Shown: positions 43,483 to 51,472, numbered from the stretch's first letter. The stretch: 64,000 nucleotides of DNA from Pelomonas sp. SE-A7 (GCF_030345705.1 NZ_JAUASW010000001.1:2790001-2854000), one strand, 5' to 3'. The notes: generated by a model from the sequence alone, not told the origin. Numbers and translations: made by a program.

Positions 43483-44027
43483 CGGAGCAGGCCTGGCCGC
43501 TGCTGGCTGGCCTCGCCGCCCTTGCGGCGCTGGTCCTGTTCCCCTTGACGCTCAGGCCGCCGGTGGCTTCGCCGCTGGCCGCCCTGGTGCATCTGAACGA
43601 ACGCCATCTGCTGGCCAACCTGGCCGGCTGCGCCGTGCTCGGCTGGCTGGGCTGGCGGGCCCGGATGGGCACCGCCGAGGCGCTCGCGTGGCTGCTGGCC
43701 TGGCCGCTGGCTCAGTTCGCCTTGTTGCTGGGGCCGCCGCTGGAGCGCTTTGCCGGGCTTTCCGGCTGGCTGCATGGCGGCGCCGCCCTCATCGCCGTGA
43801 GCCTGCTGGCCAGGACCGGGCGTGAGCGCCTGATCGGCGCCGTCCTGCTGGCCGGCCTGGGGGCCAAATTGCTGCTGGAGCAGCCCTTCGCCCCACCGGC
43901 CTTTGACCCGGGCTGGGGCTTCGCCCCCGTCCCCTTTGCCCATCTCGCCGGCAGCCTGATCGGCGCCAGCCTGGCCCTGCTCACGCGATACTGGCCGCTT
44001 CGAACTTCCAGGAGACAAGACCCATGA
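43461..44027 (+). CDS. rrtA: Rhombosortase, rhomboid-like intramembrane serine protease
   Basis: Rhombosortases process proteins with a C-terminal GlyGly-CTERM sorting tail in Gram-negative bacteria. This 188-residue protein has about six helices. The active-site motif is FAGLSGWLHGG (S101, H105), with AKLLLEQPF and a second His in VPFAHLAGSLIGA (H161). HLNERHLLANLAGC is the family's rhomboid-like helix-2 region. The start is GTG at 43461, inside the end of glnE. The stop overlaps the next gene by ATGA, so it is co-translated with a glutathione transferase. No GlyGly-CTERM protein is seen in the window. Confidence 0.78.
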   Translation: MARGLRLTEQAWPLLAGLAALAALVLFPLTLRPPVASPLAALVHLNERHLLANLAGCAVLGWLGWRARMGTAEALAWLLAWPLAQFALLLGPPLERFAGLSGWLHGGAALIAVSLLARTGRERLIGAVLLAGLGAKLLLEQPFAPPAFDPGWGFAPVPFAHLAGSLIGASLALLTRYWPLRTSRRQDP

Positions 44028-44686
44028 TCACGCTGTACGGCATGTCGCTGTCCAACTACTACAACAAGGTCAAGCTGGTGCTGCTGGAGAAGGGGCTGCC
44101 GTTCCGCGAGGAGCTGGTCAAGACCTTCTCGGGCGCGCCCGAGGTGCTGGAAGCCTCGCCGCTGGCCAAGATTCCCTTCATCCGCCTGGAAGACGGCCGC
44201 CCGCTGTGCGAGAGCGAGGTGATCTGCGAATACCTGGAGCAGATCCAGCCCGAACCGCGCCTGCTGCCGGTCGACGCCTTCGAAGCCGCCAAGGTGCGCG
44301 AGCTGGTCACCTTCGTCGAGCTGCACCTGGAGCTGGTGGGCCGCGAGCTCTACGGCCAGGCCTTCTTCGGCGGCAGCTGCAGCGAAAGCAATCAGCAGCG
44401 CGTCCGCAAGGTCCTCACCAAGAACATCGCCGCCTTCAAGCAGTTGGCCAAGTTCTCGCCCTACATCGCTGGCAGCAGCTACAGCCTGGCCGATTGCGCC
44501 GCCTGGGCCAGCCTGCCGGTCGTGGGCATGGCCACCAAGGCCGTGCTGGGCGAGGACCTGCTGCAGGCTGCCGGCATCGATTGGAAGACCTATGCCCGCT
44601 TCATCGCCGAGCGCCCGGCGGTGCAGAAGGTGGTGGCCGATCGCAAGGCCGACCAGGAGCGGGCCGCCGCCGCCAAGAGCGGCTGA
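44024..44686 (+). CDS. Glutathione S-transferase family protein
   Basis: This 220-residue protein has an N-terminal thioredoxin-like half beginning MITLYGMSLSNYYNKVKLVLLEK, with the loop SPLAKIPFI and ESEVICEYLE, and a C-terminal helical half containing YSLADCAAWASLP. The likely glutathione-contact residue is in MSLSNYYNKV. It is translationally coupled to the rhombosortase. Its substrate is unknown; the pairing with an intramembrane protease is not explained. Confidence 0.85.
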   Translation: MITLYGMSLSNYYNKVKLVLLEKGLPFREELVKTFSGAPEVLEASPLAKIPFIRLEDGRPLCESEVICEYLEQIQPEPRLLPVDAFEAAKVRELVTFVELHLELVGRELYGQAFFGGSCSESNQQRVRKVLTKNIAAFKQLAKFSPYIAGSSYSLADCAAWASLPVVGMATKAVLGEDLLQAAGIDWKTYARFIAERPAVQKVVADRKADQERAAAAKSG

Positions 44687-44775
44687 ACGGGCCGGCCCCG
44701 GCGGGCGCAACGGACTGTCCCCCGTTTTCTGCAGTCTGTCGCGGCCCGCTTCGTCCGGCGGAGGGGCGGAGATAT

Positions 44776-44799
44776 GGTGTGCTACATCACTAACACACC
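44776..44799. promoter_or_regulatory. Probable operator of the YtrA-type repressor
   Basis: GGTGTGCTA (44776-44784) and TAACACACC (44791-44799) form a nine-base inverted repeat with one mismatch around a six-base spacer, 20 bases before the GntR ATG. The GT-x-TA/TA-x-AC pattern suits YtrA-subfamily GntR repressors, so autoregulation is likely. Confidence 0.7.
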
Positions 44800-44819
44800 G
44801 GCCCCGGGCCCAGGTTGAT

Positions 44820-45170
44820 ATGCACAACTGGAACCAAACCGCCCCGATCTACCAGCAGCTGGCCGACCGCCTTGCGGTCCAGCTGCTGGACGGAGATCCC
44901 CCCGAAGGCGAAGCCATGCCGTCCGTCAGGGCCCTGGCCAGCCGCTACCTGATCAACCCGCTGACCGTCAGCCGAGCGATCCAGGCCCTGACCGAAAGGG
45001 ACCTGGTCGAATCGCGCCGCGGCATGGGTATCTACGTCAAGCCGGGCGCCCGCGAAAAGCTGCTGCACAGCGAGCGCGAGCAGTTCCTGCAAGAGGAATG
45101 GCCGGCCCTGCGCGAGCGCCTGGCCCGACTGGGCATCGCCGCCAAGGATCTGAACTGGGAGTCGCAATGA
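44820..45170 (+). CDS. GntR-family transcriptional regulator, YtrA subfamily
   Basis: This 116-residue regulator is a short YtrA-type GntR protein: a winged helix-turn-helix (PIYQQLADRLAVQLLDG, PSVRALASRYLINPLTVSRAIQALTERDLV at about 10-65) plus a short C-terminal dimerisation helix. There is no ligand domain. Its stop overlaps the next ATPase gene as ATGA. The subfamily usually represses its own ABC operon. An operator palindrome lies just upstream. Confidence 0.9.
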   Translation: MHNWNQTAPIYQQLADRLAVQLLDGDPPEGEAMPSVRALASRYLINPLTVSRAIQALTERDLVESRRGMGIYVKPGAREKLLHSEREQFLQEEWPALRERLARLGIAAKDLNWESQ

Positions 45171-46051
45171 TGGAACAACAACAACACCTGATCGAAGCCA
45201 GCGGCTTCAGCCTGCGTTACGGCCGCAAGACCGCCGTGGACAACCTGAACTTCAGCATTCCCAAGGGCCGGGTCGTCGGCCTGCTGGGCCACAACGGCGC
45301 CGGCAAGACCTCGCTGATGAAGGCCATGGTCGGCCTGCATGGCGGCGAGGGCTCGCTGAAGGTGCTGGGCCTGGATCCTATGAGCCAGCGCGGCGAGCTG
45401 CTGGAATCGCTGAGCTACATCCCCGACGTGGCCGTGCTGCCGCGCTGGGCCCGGGTGCATGAGCTGATCACCCTGATGAGCGGCCTGCAGCCCAAGTTCT
45501 CGGCCGAGCGGGCCCGCAAGCTGCTCAAGCGCACCAGCGTCACCGAGAACGACAAGGTCAAGAGCCTGTCCAAGGGCATGGTCACCCAGCTGCACCTGGC
45601 CTTGATCGCGGCCATCGACAGCAAGCTGATGATCCTGGACGAGCCCACGCTGGGCCTGGACGTGATGTCGCGCAAGAGCTTCTACGAGATGCTGATCGAC
45701 GAATGGTGCGACGGCGAGCGCAGCGTGATCATCTCGACCCACCAGGTGGAGGAGATCGAGTCGCTGCTGTCCGACGTGATGATGCTGGACGAGGGTCGGC
45801 TGGTCTTGAACATCAGCCTGGAGGAGATGGACTCTCGCTTCGTCGCTCTGGCTCATGACCCGGCGGCGGCCGATGCCATCGCCGATGCCCATCCGCTGCT
45901 GCGCTACCGCCAGCAAGGTCGGCCGGCGGCGCTGTTCGACGGCGCACCGCCCGCCCACCTGGAGGGCGTGGGCCAGCGCTTCCGCCCCAGCCTCGTGGAC
46001 CTGTTCATGGCCCTCACCCGCAAGCCCGAAATGCAGCGCCAGCAGGCCTGA
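45167..46051 (+). CDS. ABC transporter ATPase of the YtrA-linked module
   Basis: This 294-residue ATPase has Walker A GHNGAGKTS, signature LSKGMVTQLHLAL, Walker B KLMILDEPTLGLD and switch His STHQVEE. The LSKGM form of the signature is common in this type of exporter ATPase. The ATG at 45167 overlaps the regulator stop; a second in-frame ATG follows at 45170. The C-terminal extension (about 225-290) is family-specific and may have a regulatory role. Confidence 0.9.
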   Translation: MMEQQQHLIEASGFSLRYGRKTAVDNLNFSIPKGRVVGLLGHNGAGKTSLMKAMVGLHGGEGSLKVLGLDPMSQRGELLESLSYIPDVAVLPRWARVHELITLMSGLQPKFSAERARKLLKRTSVTENDKVKSLSKGMVTQLHLALIAAIDSKLMILDEPTLGLDVMSRKSFYEMLIDEWCDGERSVIISTHQVEEIESLLSDVMMLDEGRLVLNISLEEMDSRFVALAHDPAAADAIADAHPLLRYRQQGRPAALFDGAPPAHLEGVGQRFRPSLVDLFMALTRKPEMQRQQA

Positions 46052-46078
46052 GCCCTGAGCGTCCAAGGAGAACCAATC

Positions 46079-46984
46079 ATGACGACGACAACCCGTTTCA
46101 GCACCCTGATGCGGCGCGAATGGATGCAGCATCACATCGGCTGGCTGGTCGTGATGTGCCTGCTGCCCGCGATCATCCTGGTGGCCATGCCCTTCCAGGG
46201 CACGGTAGAACTCGGCAACAAGCAGCTGCCGCCGGCTTCGCTGCTGGCGCTGATGGTCATGGCCGGCATCACGGCCACCGTCTTCGGTCTCAGCTGGATC
46301 GTGGCCATGTTCCAGCTGCCCGGCCTCGCGAGGCGCGACCAGCAGGACCGGTCCATCGAGTTCTGGATGTCGCTGCCGGCCGGCCACAGCGAGAGCGTGG
46401 TCGCGACGCTGCTGATGCATGCGGTCTTGATTCCCATGCTGGCCCTGGCGGTTGGCGCGGGCTTCGGGCTGATCATCGGCACCGCCTCGCTGATCAAGCT
46501 GTTCGGCTTCGCTGGCCTGGCCCAGGTCACCTGGGGTGGCGTGATCGTCACCATGCTGATCGGCCTGATCCGCATCGCTTTCGGCGTCGCCCTGCTGACC
46601 CTGTGGATGGCGCCGCTGTTCATGATCCTGATGGCGGCCTCGGCCTGGCTGAAGCGCTGGGGCGTGCCGGCCGTGATCGGCACCCTGGTCATCGGCGGCA
46701 ATGTGCTGGACAAGGTCTACGGTATTCGCATCGTCGGAGACTTGCTCAAGGCCCAGTTCGACGGCGCCGGCCGTGCCCTGTTCAACGCCAGCCACACCTT
46801 TGAGGGCAAGACCCTGAAGACCCATCCGGAAGTGGGTGAGTTCTTGAACAACCTCGGTCCCTGGGCCCTTCAAGACGCCTGGCAGGCCGTTCAACAGCTG
46901 GCCTCGCCCCACCTGATAGGCGGCCTGCTGGTGGCGGCCGGTTGCTTCTACCTGGTGATACTGGCTCGCAAGCGCGCGACCTGA
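46079..46984 (+). CDS. ABC-2-like permease of the YtrA-linked module
   Basis: This 301-residue membrane protein has about six helices (at roughly 20-42, 55-80, 115-140, 150-185, 190-215 and 275-295). A cytoplasmic stretch REWMQHH and a family-like RRDQQDRSIEFWMSLP precede the first large helix group. AAGGAG lies nine bases before the ATG. It forms the membrane part of the exporter; the cargo is unknown (related systems handle acetoin-linked or cell-wall antibiotics). Confidence 0.82.
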   Translation: MTTTTRFSTLMRREWMQHHIGWLVVMCLLPAIILVAMPFQGTVELGNKQLPPASLLALMVMAGITATVFGLSWIVAMFQLPGLARRDQQDRSIEFWMSLPAGHSESVVATLLMHAVLIPMLALAVGAGFGLIIGTASLIKLFGFAGLAQVTWGGVIVTMLIGLIRIAFGVALLTLWMAPLFMILMAASAWLKRWGVPAVIGTLVIGGNVLDKVYGIRIVGDLLKAQFDGAGRALFNASHTFEGKTLKTHPEVGEFLNNLGPWALQDAWQAVQQLASPHLIGGLLVAAGCFYLVILARKRAT

Positions 46985-47001
46985 GATCGGCCCGGAAATG
47001 C

Positions 47002-47027
47002 AAAGAGCCCGCAATTGCGGGCTCTTT
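47002..47027. terminator. Strong intrinsic terminator between convergent genes
   Basis: AAAGAGCCCGC (47002-47012) and GCGGGCTCTTT (47017-47027) form a perfect 11-base-pair stem with an AATT loop. The stem ends in T-rich sequence on both strands, so it should stop both the permease transcript and the converging di-iron gene transcript. Confidence 0.88.
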
Positions 47028-47056
47028 CTATTGGGGGGCCGAAACCAGCGACCGGA

Positions 47057-47914
47057 TCAAACGGCCGGCTGCGGTGCGGCCGCTGCCAGCTTGGTGGTCA
47101 GTTCCTTGCGGAAGCGATTCAGCTCCTGGACACTGGCAAAGCTGCGCTCCATCAGCAGGCTCATATTGTGCAGGATGCGCTCGACCACCTTGTTCTCCCA
47201 GACGGCGTCGAACTGGATCTGCTTGTCCAGCCAATGCTCCAGCCACTGGGGATCGGGCAGGCGGCTTTGGATGGTGTCGCGCGGGAACAGCTTGGCATTG
47301 ACGTGCAGGTTGGTCGGGTGCAGGGCCTGCGCCGTGCGGCGGGCACTGGCCATCAGCACGCCCACCTTGGCGAAAGCGGCACGGGCCTCGTCACCGAACT
47401 TGCTCATGGCACGCTTCATGTAGCGCAGATAGGCGCCGCCATGGCGGGCCTCGTCGCGAGACAGCGTCTCGTAGATCGCCTTGATCACCGGCTCGGTGTG
47501 CCATTCAGCGGCGCGGCGGTACCAGTGGTTCAGTCGGATCTCGCCGCAGAAGTGCAGCATCAGCGTTTCCAGCGCCGGGGCCGGATCGAACTCGAAGCGG
47601 ATCTCGTGCAGTTCGGCTTCGGTGGGCACCAGGTCGGGACGGAAGCGGCGCAGGTATTCCATCAGCACCAGGGAATGCTTCTGCTCCTCGAAGAACCAGA
47701 CGCTCATGAACGCCGAGAAATCGCTGTCGTCGCGGTTGTCGCGCAGGAACATCTCGGTGGCCGGCAGGGCCGCCCACTCGGTGATGGCATTCATCTTGAT
47801 CGTCCGAGCCTGGTCTTCGGTCAGCAGGGCCGGATCGAACTTGTCCCACGGAATGTCCGTGTCCATGTTCCAACGCACGGCTTCCAGCTGCTTGAATAGT
47901 TCTGGGTAAAGCAT
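47057..47914 (-). CDS. Ferritin-like di-iron protein, acyl-ACP desaturase-like
   Basis: This 285-residue helical protein carries two EExxH-type iron-binding pairs. FFEEQKHSL gives E77 and H80, and SRDEARHGG gives E and H at about 155 and 158, with further Glu at about 46 or 54 and about 124. The motif pattern is that of the soluble acyl-ACP desaturase/ferritin-like family, which uses O2 and a di-iron centre to oxidise fatty acyl chains. The substrate is unproven. AAGGAAA lies before the ATG. It is 52 bases downstream of the B12-binding regulator gene on the same strand. Confidence 0.78.
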   Translation of the reverse strand: MLYPELFKQLEAVRWNMDTDIPWDKFDPALLTEDQARTIKMNAITEWAALPATEMFLRDNRDDSDFSAFMSVWFFEEQKHSLVLMEYLRRFRPDLVPTEAELHEIRFEFDPAPALETLMLHFCGEIRLNHWYRRAAEWHTEPVIKAIYETLSRDEARHGGAYLRYMKRAMSKFGDEARAAFAKVGVLMASARRTAQALHPTNLHVNAKLFPRDTIQSRLPDPQWLEHWLDKQIQFDAVWENKVVERILHNMSLLMERSFASVQELNRFRKELTTKLAAAAPQPAV

Positions 47915-47966
47915 GGCTTTCCTTGGCTTGTCCGGCGCGGATTCTATGCCGCGCAAATGACAGAAC

Positions 47967-48932
47967 CTAGGCCAAACCCGTAGCGGCGCGGGTGCCGCCC
48001 CATTGCGCAAGCGCCAGGCCAAGATCCGCGAGGCCCGCCAGGTGGCGCGTGCCTGCAGGCGCTCGCCGCAAGGCCCCTGATTTGCCGCCAACCCAGAGCT
48101 CGACGGCAGCCGGCAGCAAGTCGCGCAGTTGTCGCAATTCGTCGAGAACCGCCGAAGCCGGCAGCCGGCCGGTAAAGCTCAGGGCCACGATGTCCGCCCG
48201 CTGGGCGGCCGCCGCCCGAAGGATCTCGACCAGCGGCGTCTCCACACCGAGGGACAGGCAATGGCAGCCCTCCAGAGCCAACAAGGCCTCGACCATCAAC
48301 AGGCCCAGGCCATGTTGCTCACCAGGCAATGTGGTCAGCAATACCCGGGGACCCTCGGCCACGACGGCGCGCTGGATCCCATGAATGGCTGGGCGCAGCA
48401 CGTGCTGCAGGCACTCGCTATAGATGTGCTCCTCGAACACCTGCAGCTCGCCGCGCATCCAGGCTTCTCCGACTTCGGTGGTCAGTGGCGCAATCACTTC
48501 CTTGATGCAATCAGCCAGGCCACGGCGAAGAATGGATTGGGCCAAGCGCCGTCTCAATAACTCGACCTCATGACTGCGCAACAAACTTATATAGCCATCC
48601 AGTTCCGACCGGCGGGCGATGCCCGCTGCAGCCGATGATCCCGACATTTCGCGCGCCTGATTGAGCAGCTTTTCTAGTTCCTCGGGCGGGGCGGCCACCA
48701 CACGCCCAGGCCGAAAGCCCATGTCAGTCAACCACTTAACCGTTCTCAGCCGTCGAAGCTGCTCATTCGGGTAGAGTCGTTCACCTTGTGCATCGCGCTG
48801 GGGAGATGGGAATCCGTAGCGCCGTTCCCAGACACGCAACGTATCCTTGCTGATGCCAGTCGCCCGCTCGACCTTGGCTATGCCATGCCACGAGGACTCG
48901 TCGTTATCGACGCTTTCTACAGCCTGAGCCAT
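47967..48932 (-). CDS. MerR-family regulator with B12-binding domain, CarH/LitR-like photoreceptor
   Basis: This 321-residue protein has a MerR helix-turn-helix (IAKVERATGISKDTLRVWERRYGFPSP, about 20-46). A helical cap region follows with W158, then nine residues, then E168-H169 (the W-x9-EH motif). A cobalamin-binding domain carries ExHxxG as E205 and H207 in GEQHGLG. This motif pair marks the CarH/LitR group, in which adenosylcobalamin holds a DNA-binding tetramer in the dark and light breaks it. The ATG at 48932 has AAGG upstream; a TTG at 48953 is an alternative start. Targets are unknown; the downstream di-iron gene is the obvious candidate. Confidence 0.85.
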   Translation of the reverse strand: MAQAVESVDNDESSWHGIAKVERATGISKDTLRVWERRYGFPSPQRDAQGERLYPNEQLRRLRTVKWLTDMGFRPGRVVAAPPEELEKLLNQAREMSGSSAAAGIARRSELDGYISLLRSHEVELLRRRLAQSILRRGLADCIKEVIAPLTTEVGEAWMRGELQVFEEHIYSECLQHVLRPAIHGIQRAVVAEGPRVLLTTLPGEQHGLGLLMVEALLALEGCHCLSLGVETPLVEILRAAAAQRADIVALSFTGRLPASAVLDELRQLRDLLPAAVELWVGGKSGALRRAPAGTRHLAGLADLGLALAQWGGTRAATGLA

Positions 48933-48973
48933 CGTCTGTGTTGCCTTGGACAAATCGGAAGAAGTCCGAAACT

Positions 48974-48994
48974 ATTGGCAATTTTCGCGCCAAT
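48974..48994. promoter_or_regulatory. Inverted repeat upstream of the B12 photoreceptor gene
   Basis: ATTGGC (48974-48979) and GCCAAT (48989-48994) form a perfect six-base inverted repeat with a nine-base spacer, 42 bases before the regulator ATG. The place and form suit an operator for autoregulation, but CarH operators vary and this is not confirmed. Confidence 0.45.
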
Positions 48995-49498
48995 TGAGCT
49001 CCATTGACCTGGACATCCATGGGTCTTGTTGCAAGCACCGCCATGGCCACTGCGCTGCCACCAGGTGCGAATCGAGGTTGGTCAATAAGCTGCAGAAGTG
49101 GTGCATTTGAGTCAGGTCAAGCCACAGTTCCCAAACGTTGTCGGAATGCCAGGACCCAGTCCGGTGCAACAATCCAACCATTCCTTTTGGGGGCTTGATG
49201 TTGCATACTTCAGGCCCGGCGCCTAAGTTTGTCCCGGTTGATCGGGACAGCCCCGACCCAAGGTCGGCAGAGGCCCGCCACAGAGAGTACATAAGCAACT
49301 GTGTCGAGTCCTTCGGCTTGGCGCGTGACGGAATTTCAAGCGTTCCCTTGCGTTGACACAGGCCAGAAAGAGAACTGACCGTATCCATTTCAGTCGCCAG
49401 ATCACCCCTTTGTGGGGATGCAATCCCGAAGCCTTTCTCCTCCTCCTCCCTCCCTCCCTCGTTAGCTTCGGGGCGTCTCGCGACTACTTTTATGACCA
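48995..49498. other. About 500-base stretch without a convincing gene
   Basis: Both neighbouring genes (the photoreceptor and corA) are on the minus strand. Open frames here are short or lack codon bias and homology cues (the longest, antisense 48972-49544, reads as nonsense). Composition is less GC-rich than flanking genes. It holds one long pyrimidine tract (49432-49460). A short RNA or long leader is possible; nothing more can be supported. Confidence 0.6.
49432..49460. repeat. 29-base homopyrimidine tract with G-quadruplex potential on the minus strand
   Basis: From 49432 to 49460 every base is C or T, with repeated CCT then CCCT units. The minus strand reads three GGG runs followed by several GG runs separated by A, which could form a G-quadruplex or triplex. 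Both flanks are non-coding. Confidence 0.6.
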
Positions 49499-49523
49499 GG
49501 GCTTCCGCCAGCGGCGGAAGCCC
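49499..49523. terminator. Hairpin downstream of corA
   Basis: GGGCTTCCGCC (49499-49509) and GGCGGAAGCCC (49513-49523) form a perfect 11-base-pair stem with AGC loop, 27 bases past the corA stop. The T-run after it is short, so termination strength is uncertain. Confidence 0.7.
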
Positions 49524-49550
49524 TTTGCAATTGGGGAACGGCAATGCGCG

Positions 49551-50528
49551 TCAGCGCAGCCAGCCCTTGCGGCGGAAATAGAGGAAGGGCGCAGCCACCG
49601 ACGCGACCATCAGGCCCAGCACATAGGGATAGCCCCCGCGACCCAACCATTCCAGCTCGGGGAAGTGCATGTTCATGCCATAGACGCTGGCGATCAGCGT
49701 GGGCGGTAGCAGCGCCACGCTGGCCACAGAGAAGATCTTGATGATCTTGTTCTGGTTGATGTTGATGAAGCCGACCGTGGCATCCATCAGGAAGTTGATC
49801 TTGTCGAACAGGAAAGCCGTGTGCGAGTCCAGCGAGTCGATGTCTCGCAGGATCTGGCGCGATTCTTCGAACTGCTCGGCATTGAGCATGCGGCTGCGCA
49901 TCATGAAGCTGACCGCACGGCGGGTGTCCATCACGTTGCGCCGAATACGGCCGTTCAAGTCCTCTTCGCGTGCAATGGCCGCCAGCACTTCACCGGCTTC
50001 GGTGTCATTCACATCCTTCTTCAAGACGCGAGCGCTGATCTTCTCCAGGCTGTCGTAAATGCTCTCCAGCGCATCGGCCGAGTACTCGGCATCGGCGTCG
50101 TAGAGCTTCAGCAGAACATCCTTGGCATCCTCGATCAAAGCCGGGATACGCCGAGCCCGCAGGCGCAGCAGGCGAAACACCGGCAAGTCCTCGTTGTGCA
50201 CCGAGAACAGCACCTTGTTGTAGAGGATGAAGGCCACGCGCACATTGCGCGGTGCCTCGTCGTCGTCGATCAGGAAGTCGGAGCGGATGTGCAGCTCGCC
50301 GTTGTCTTCTTCATAGAAGCGGGCCGATTCCTCGAGGTCGTCGTCGACGATGTTCTCGGGGATCACCAGCCCGAAACGGTCGCGTATCCAGCCCTTTTCT
50401 TCGCTGCTGGGATTCTCCAGGTCGACCCAGACCGGAGTCGACTGGGCCAGCGCTTCAGGGCTTTCGATTTCCTCCTGGAACAGGCCGCCCTTCAGGCGCC
50501 CGTTGTCCAGCGTGAACACATTGAGCAT
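49551..50528 (-). CDS. corA: CorA-family magnesium/cobalt channel
   Basis: This 325-residue channel protein has a long N-terminal cytoplasmic part and two C-terminal helices. The channel signature YGMNMHFPELEW between the helices is the GMN motif of Mg2+ channels. The C-terminal tail is positively charged (FRRKGWLR). The ATG at 50528 gives MLNVFTLDNG, typical of this branch. A longer open frame upstream to 50648 is unlikely. Confidence 0.93.
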   Translation of the reverse strand: MLNVFTLDNGRLKGGLFQEEIESPEALAQSTPVWVDLENPSSEEKGWIRDRFGLVIPENIVDDDLEESARFYEEDNGELHIRSDFLIDDDEAPRNVRVAFILYNKVLFSVHNEDLPVFRLLRLRARRIPALIEDAKDVLLKLYDADAEYSADALESIYDSLEKISARVLKKDVNDTEAGEVLAAIAREEDLNGRIRRNVMDTRRAVSFMMRSRMLNAEQFEESRQILRDIDSLDSHTAFLFDKINFLMDATVGFININQNKIIKIFSVASVALLPPTLIASVYGMNMHFPELEWLGRGGYPYVLGLMVASVAAPFLYFRRKGWLR

Positions 50529-50982
50529 GCAGGTCTCCAGCGCCAACTGCGCCGTCACTTCGTGTTGAGAGGGGACGGGGAGGGCCGTCCGGGGAAGAGG
50601 GTGAACCCGCCTCACTCCGGACAAGCGGCAGGGCCCGAGCATCTGCATCGAACCACGGCCTACTGATGCCTTCTGGCATCGACTTGGCGCTGGAGTGGAC
50701 GGTCACCGAGGGTGATCGCTGTCCAAGAAACTGCTCCAGTGATGGGATCGGCGGATTATGTCATTCGCGCGACGGCGCCAGCAAGCTAAAACAAGAACGC
50801 TTGACCCCGGGAAAAGTGCACTTGCAAAAGCCTTGTCAGCACCTAGCTTCGGTAGCACACTGGCCTCGCACTCCCCCTCAACTCAAGCCTCATCCTCCGC
50901 TACCCGAAATCCCCTTCATCTGCTCTTTTGGTTTCCGCATTTCCCTTGCAGATTTGACCCACCCCCTGTGAAAGGAGGCTTT
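50529..50982. other. 454-base intergenic region between divergent corA and hpf
   Basis: The corA-proximal part is GC-rich. The part from about 50780 is AT-richer and should hold the hpf promoter, but no -35/-10 pair is convincing. The leader before hpf ends in AAAGGAGG (50971-50978), a near-perfect ribosome site. No open frame here looks real. Confidence 0.5.
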
Positions 50983-51324
50983 ATGAACCTGACTATCAGT
51001 GGCCACCATCTTGAAGTGACTCCGGCTTTGCGTGAGTACGTGCTGACAAAGCTGGACCGGGTGACCCGCCACTTCGACCAGGTCGTTGACATCAACGTCC
51101 TGCTCACCGTGGAAAAGCAGAAGGAAAAGGACCGTCGCCAACGAGCCGAAGTCACCGTTCACGTGAAGGGGCGCGACATCTTCGTCGAGCAGTCCCATGA
51201 AGATTTGTACGCGGCCATTGATCAGTTGATGGACAAGCTGGACCGCCAGGTCTGCCGTCACAAGGATCGGATCCAGGACCACCAGCATGCTTCGCCCAAG
51301 CGCCTTGAGATCCCGGCTCCCTGA
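50983..51324 (+). CDS. hpf: Ribosome hibernation-promoting factor, short form
   Basis: This 113-residue HPF/YfiA protein starts [20 protein letters not shown]. It binds idle ribosomes and helps make inactive 100S dimers in slow growth. Conserved basic helices ([28 protein letters not shown]) fit the fold. The ATG at 50983 sits four bases after AAAGGAGG. It lies upstream of ptsN, as in many betaproteobacteria, though rpoN is not adjacent here. Confidence 0.95.
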   Translation: MNLTISGHHLEVTPALREYVLTKLDRVTRHFDQVVDINVLLTVEKQKEKDRRQRAEVTVHVKGRDIFVEQSHEDLYAAIDQLMDKLDRQVCRHKDRIQDHQHASPKRLEIPAP

Positions 51325-51354
51325 GCCAGTCAGTCGTGGCTAGGCGCCGCAACG

Positions 51355-51380
51355 AAAGCGACCCCAGGGGTCGCTTTTTT
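51355..51380 (+). terminator. Intrinsic terminator after hpf
   Basis: GCGACCC (51358-51364) pairs with GGGTCGC (51368-51374) and is followed by six T (51375-51380), a standard rho-independent terminator 30 bases past the hpf stop. It separates hpf from ptsN transcription. Confidence 0.88.
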
Positions 51381-51472
51381 GTCGCCGGATCCCCCTGTTG
51401 CTGCACCGCCGCAAAATGCGCAATACTGCGGCGCCGATCTCGGTGTGGGCCCCATCGCGACGGTGTCCTTTC

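Noticed and set aside
45032..47014. A 660-codon minus-strand open frame opposite the GntR/ABC module
   Set aside because: The plus-strand genes have Walker motifs, ribosome sites and coupled starts; the antisense frame shows no domain.
48972..49544. A 190-codon minus-strand open frame in the gap before corA
   Set aside because: No recognisable domain or ribosome site, odd composition, and it overlaps the photoreceptor operator-like repeat; treated as non-coding with low certainty.
50780..50850. A sigma-54 promoter before hpf
   Set aside because: GG and GC elements exist but their spacing is not the required ten bases.
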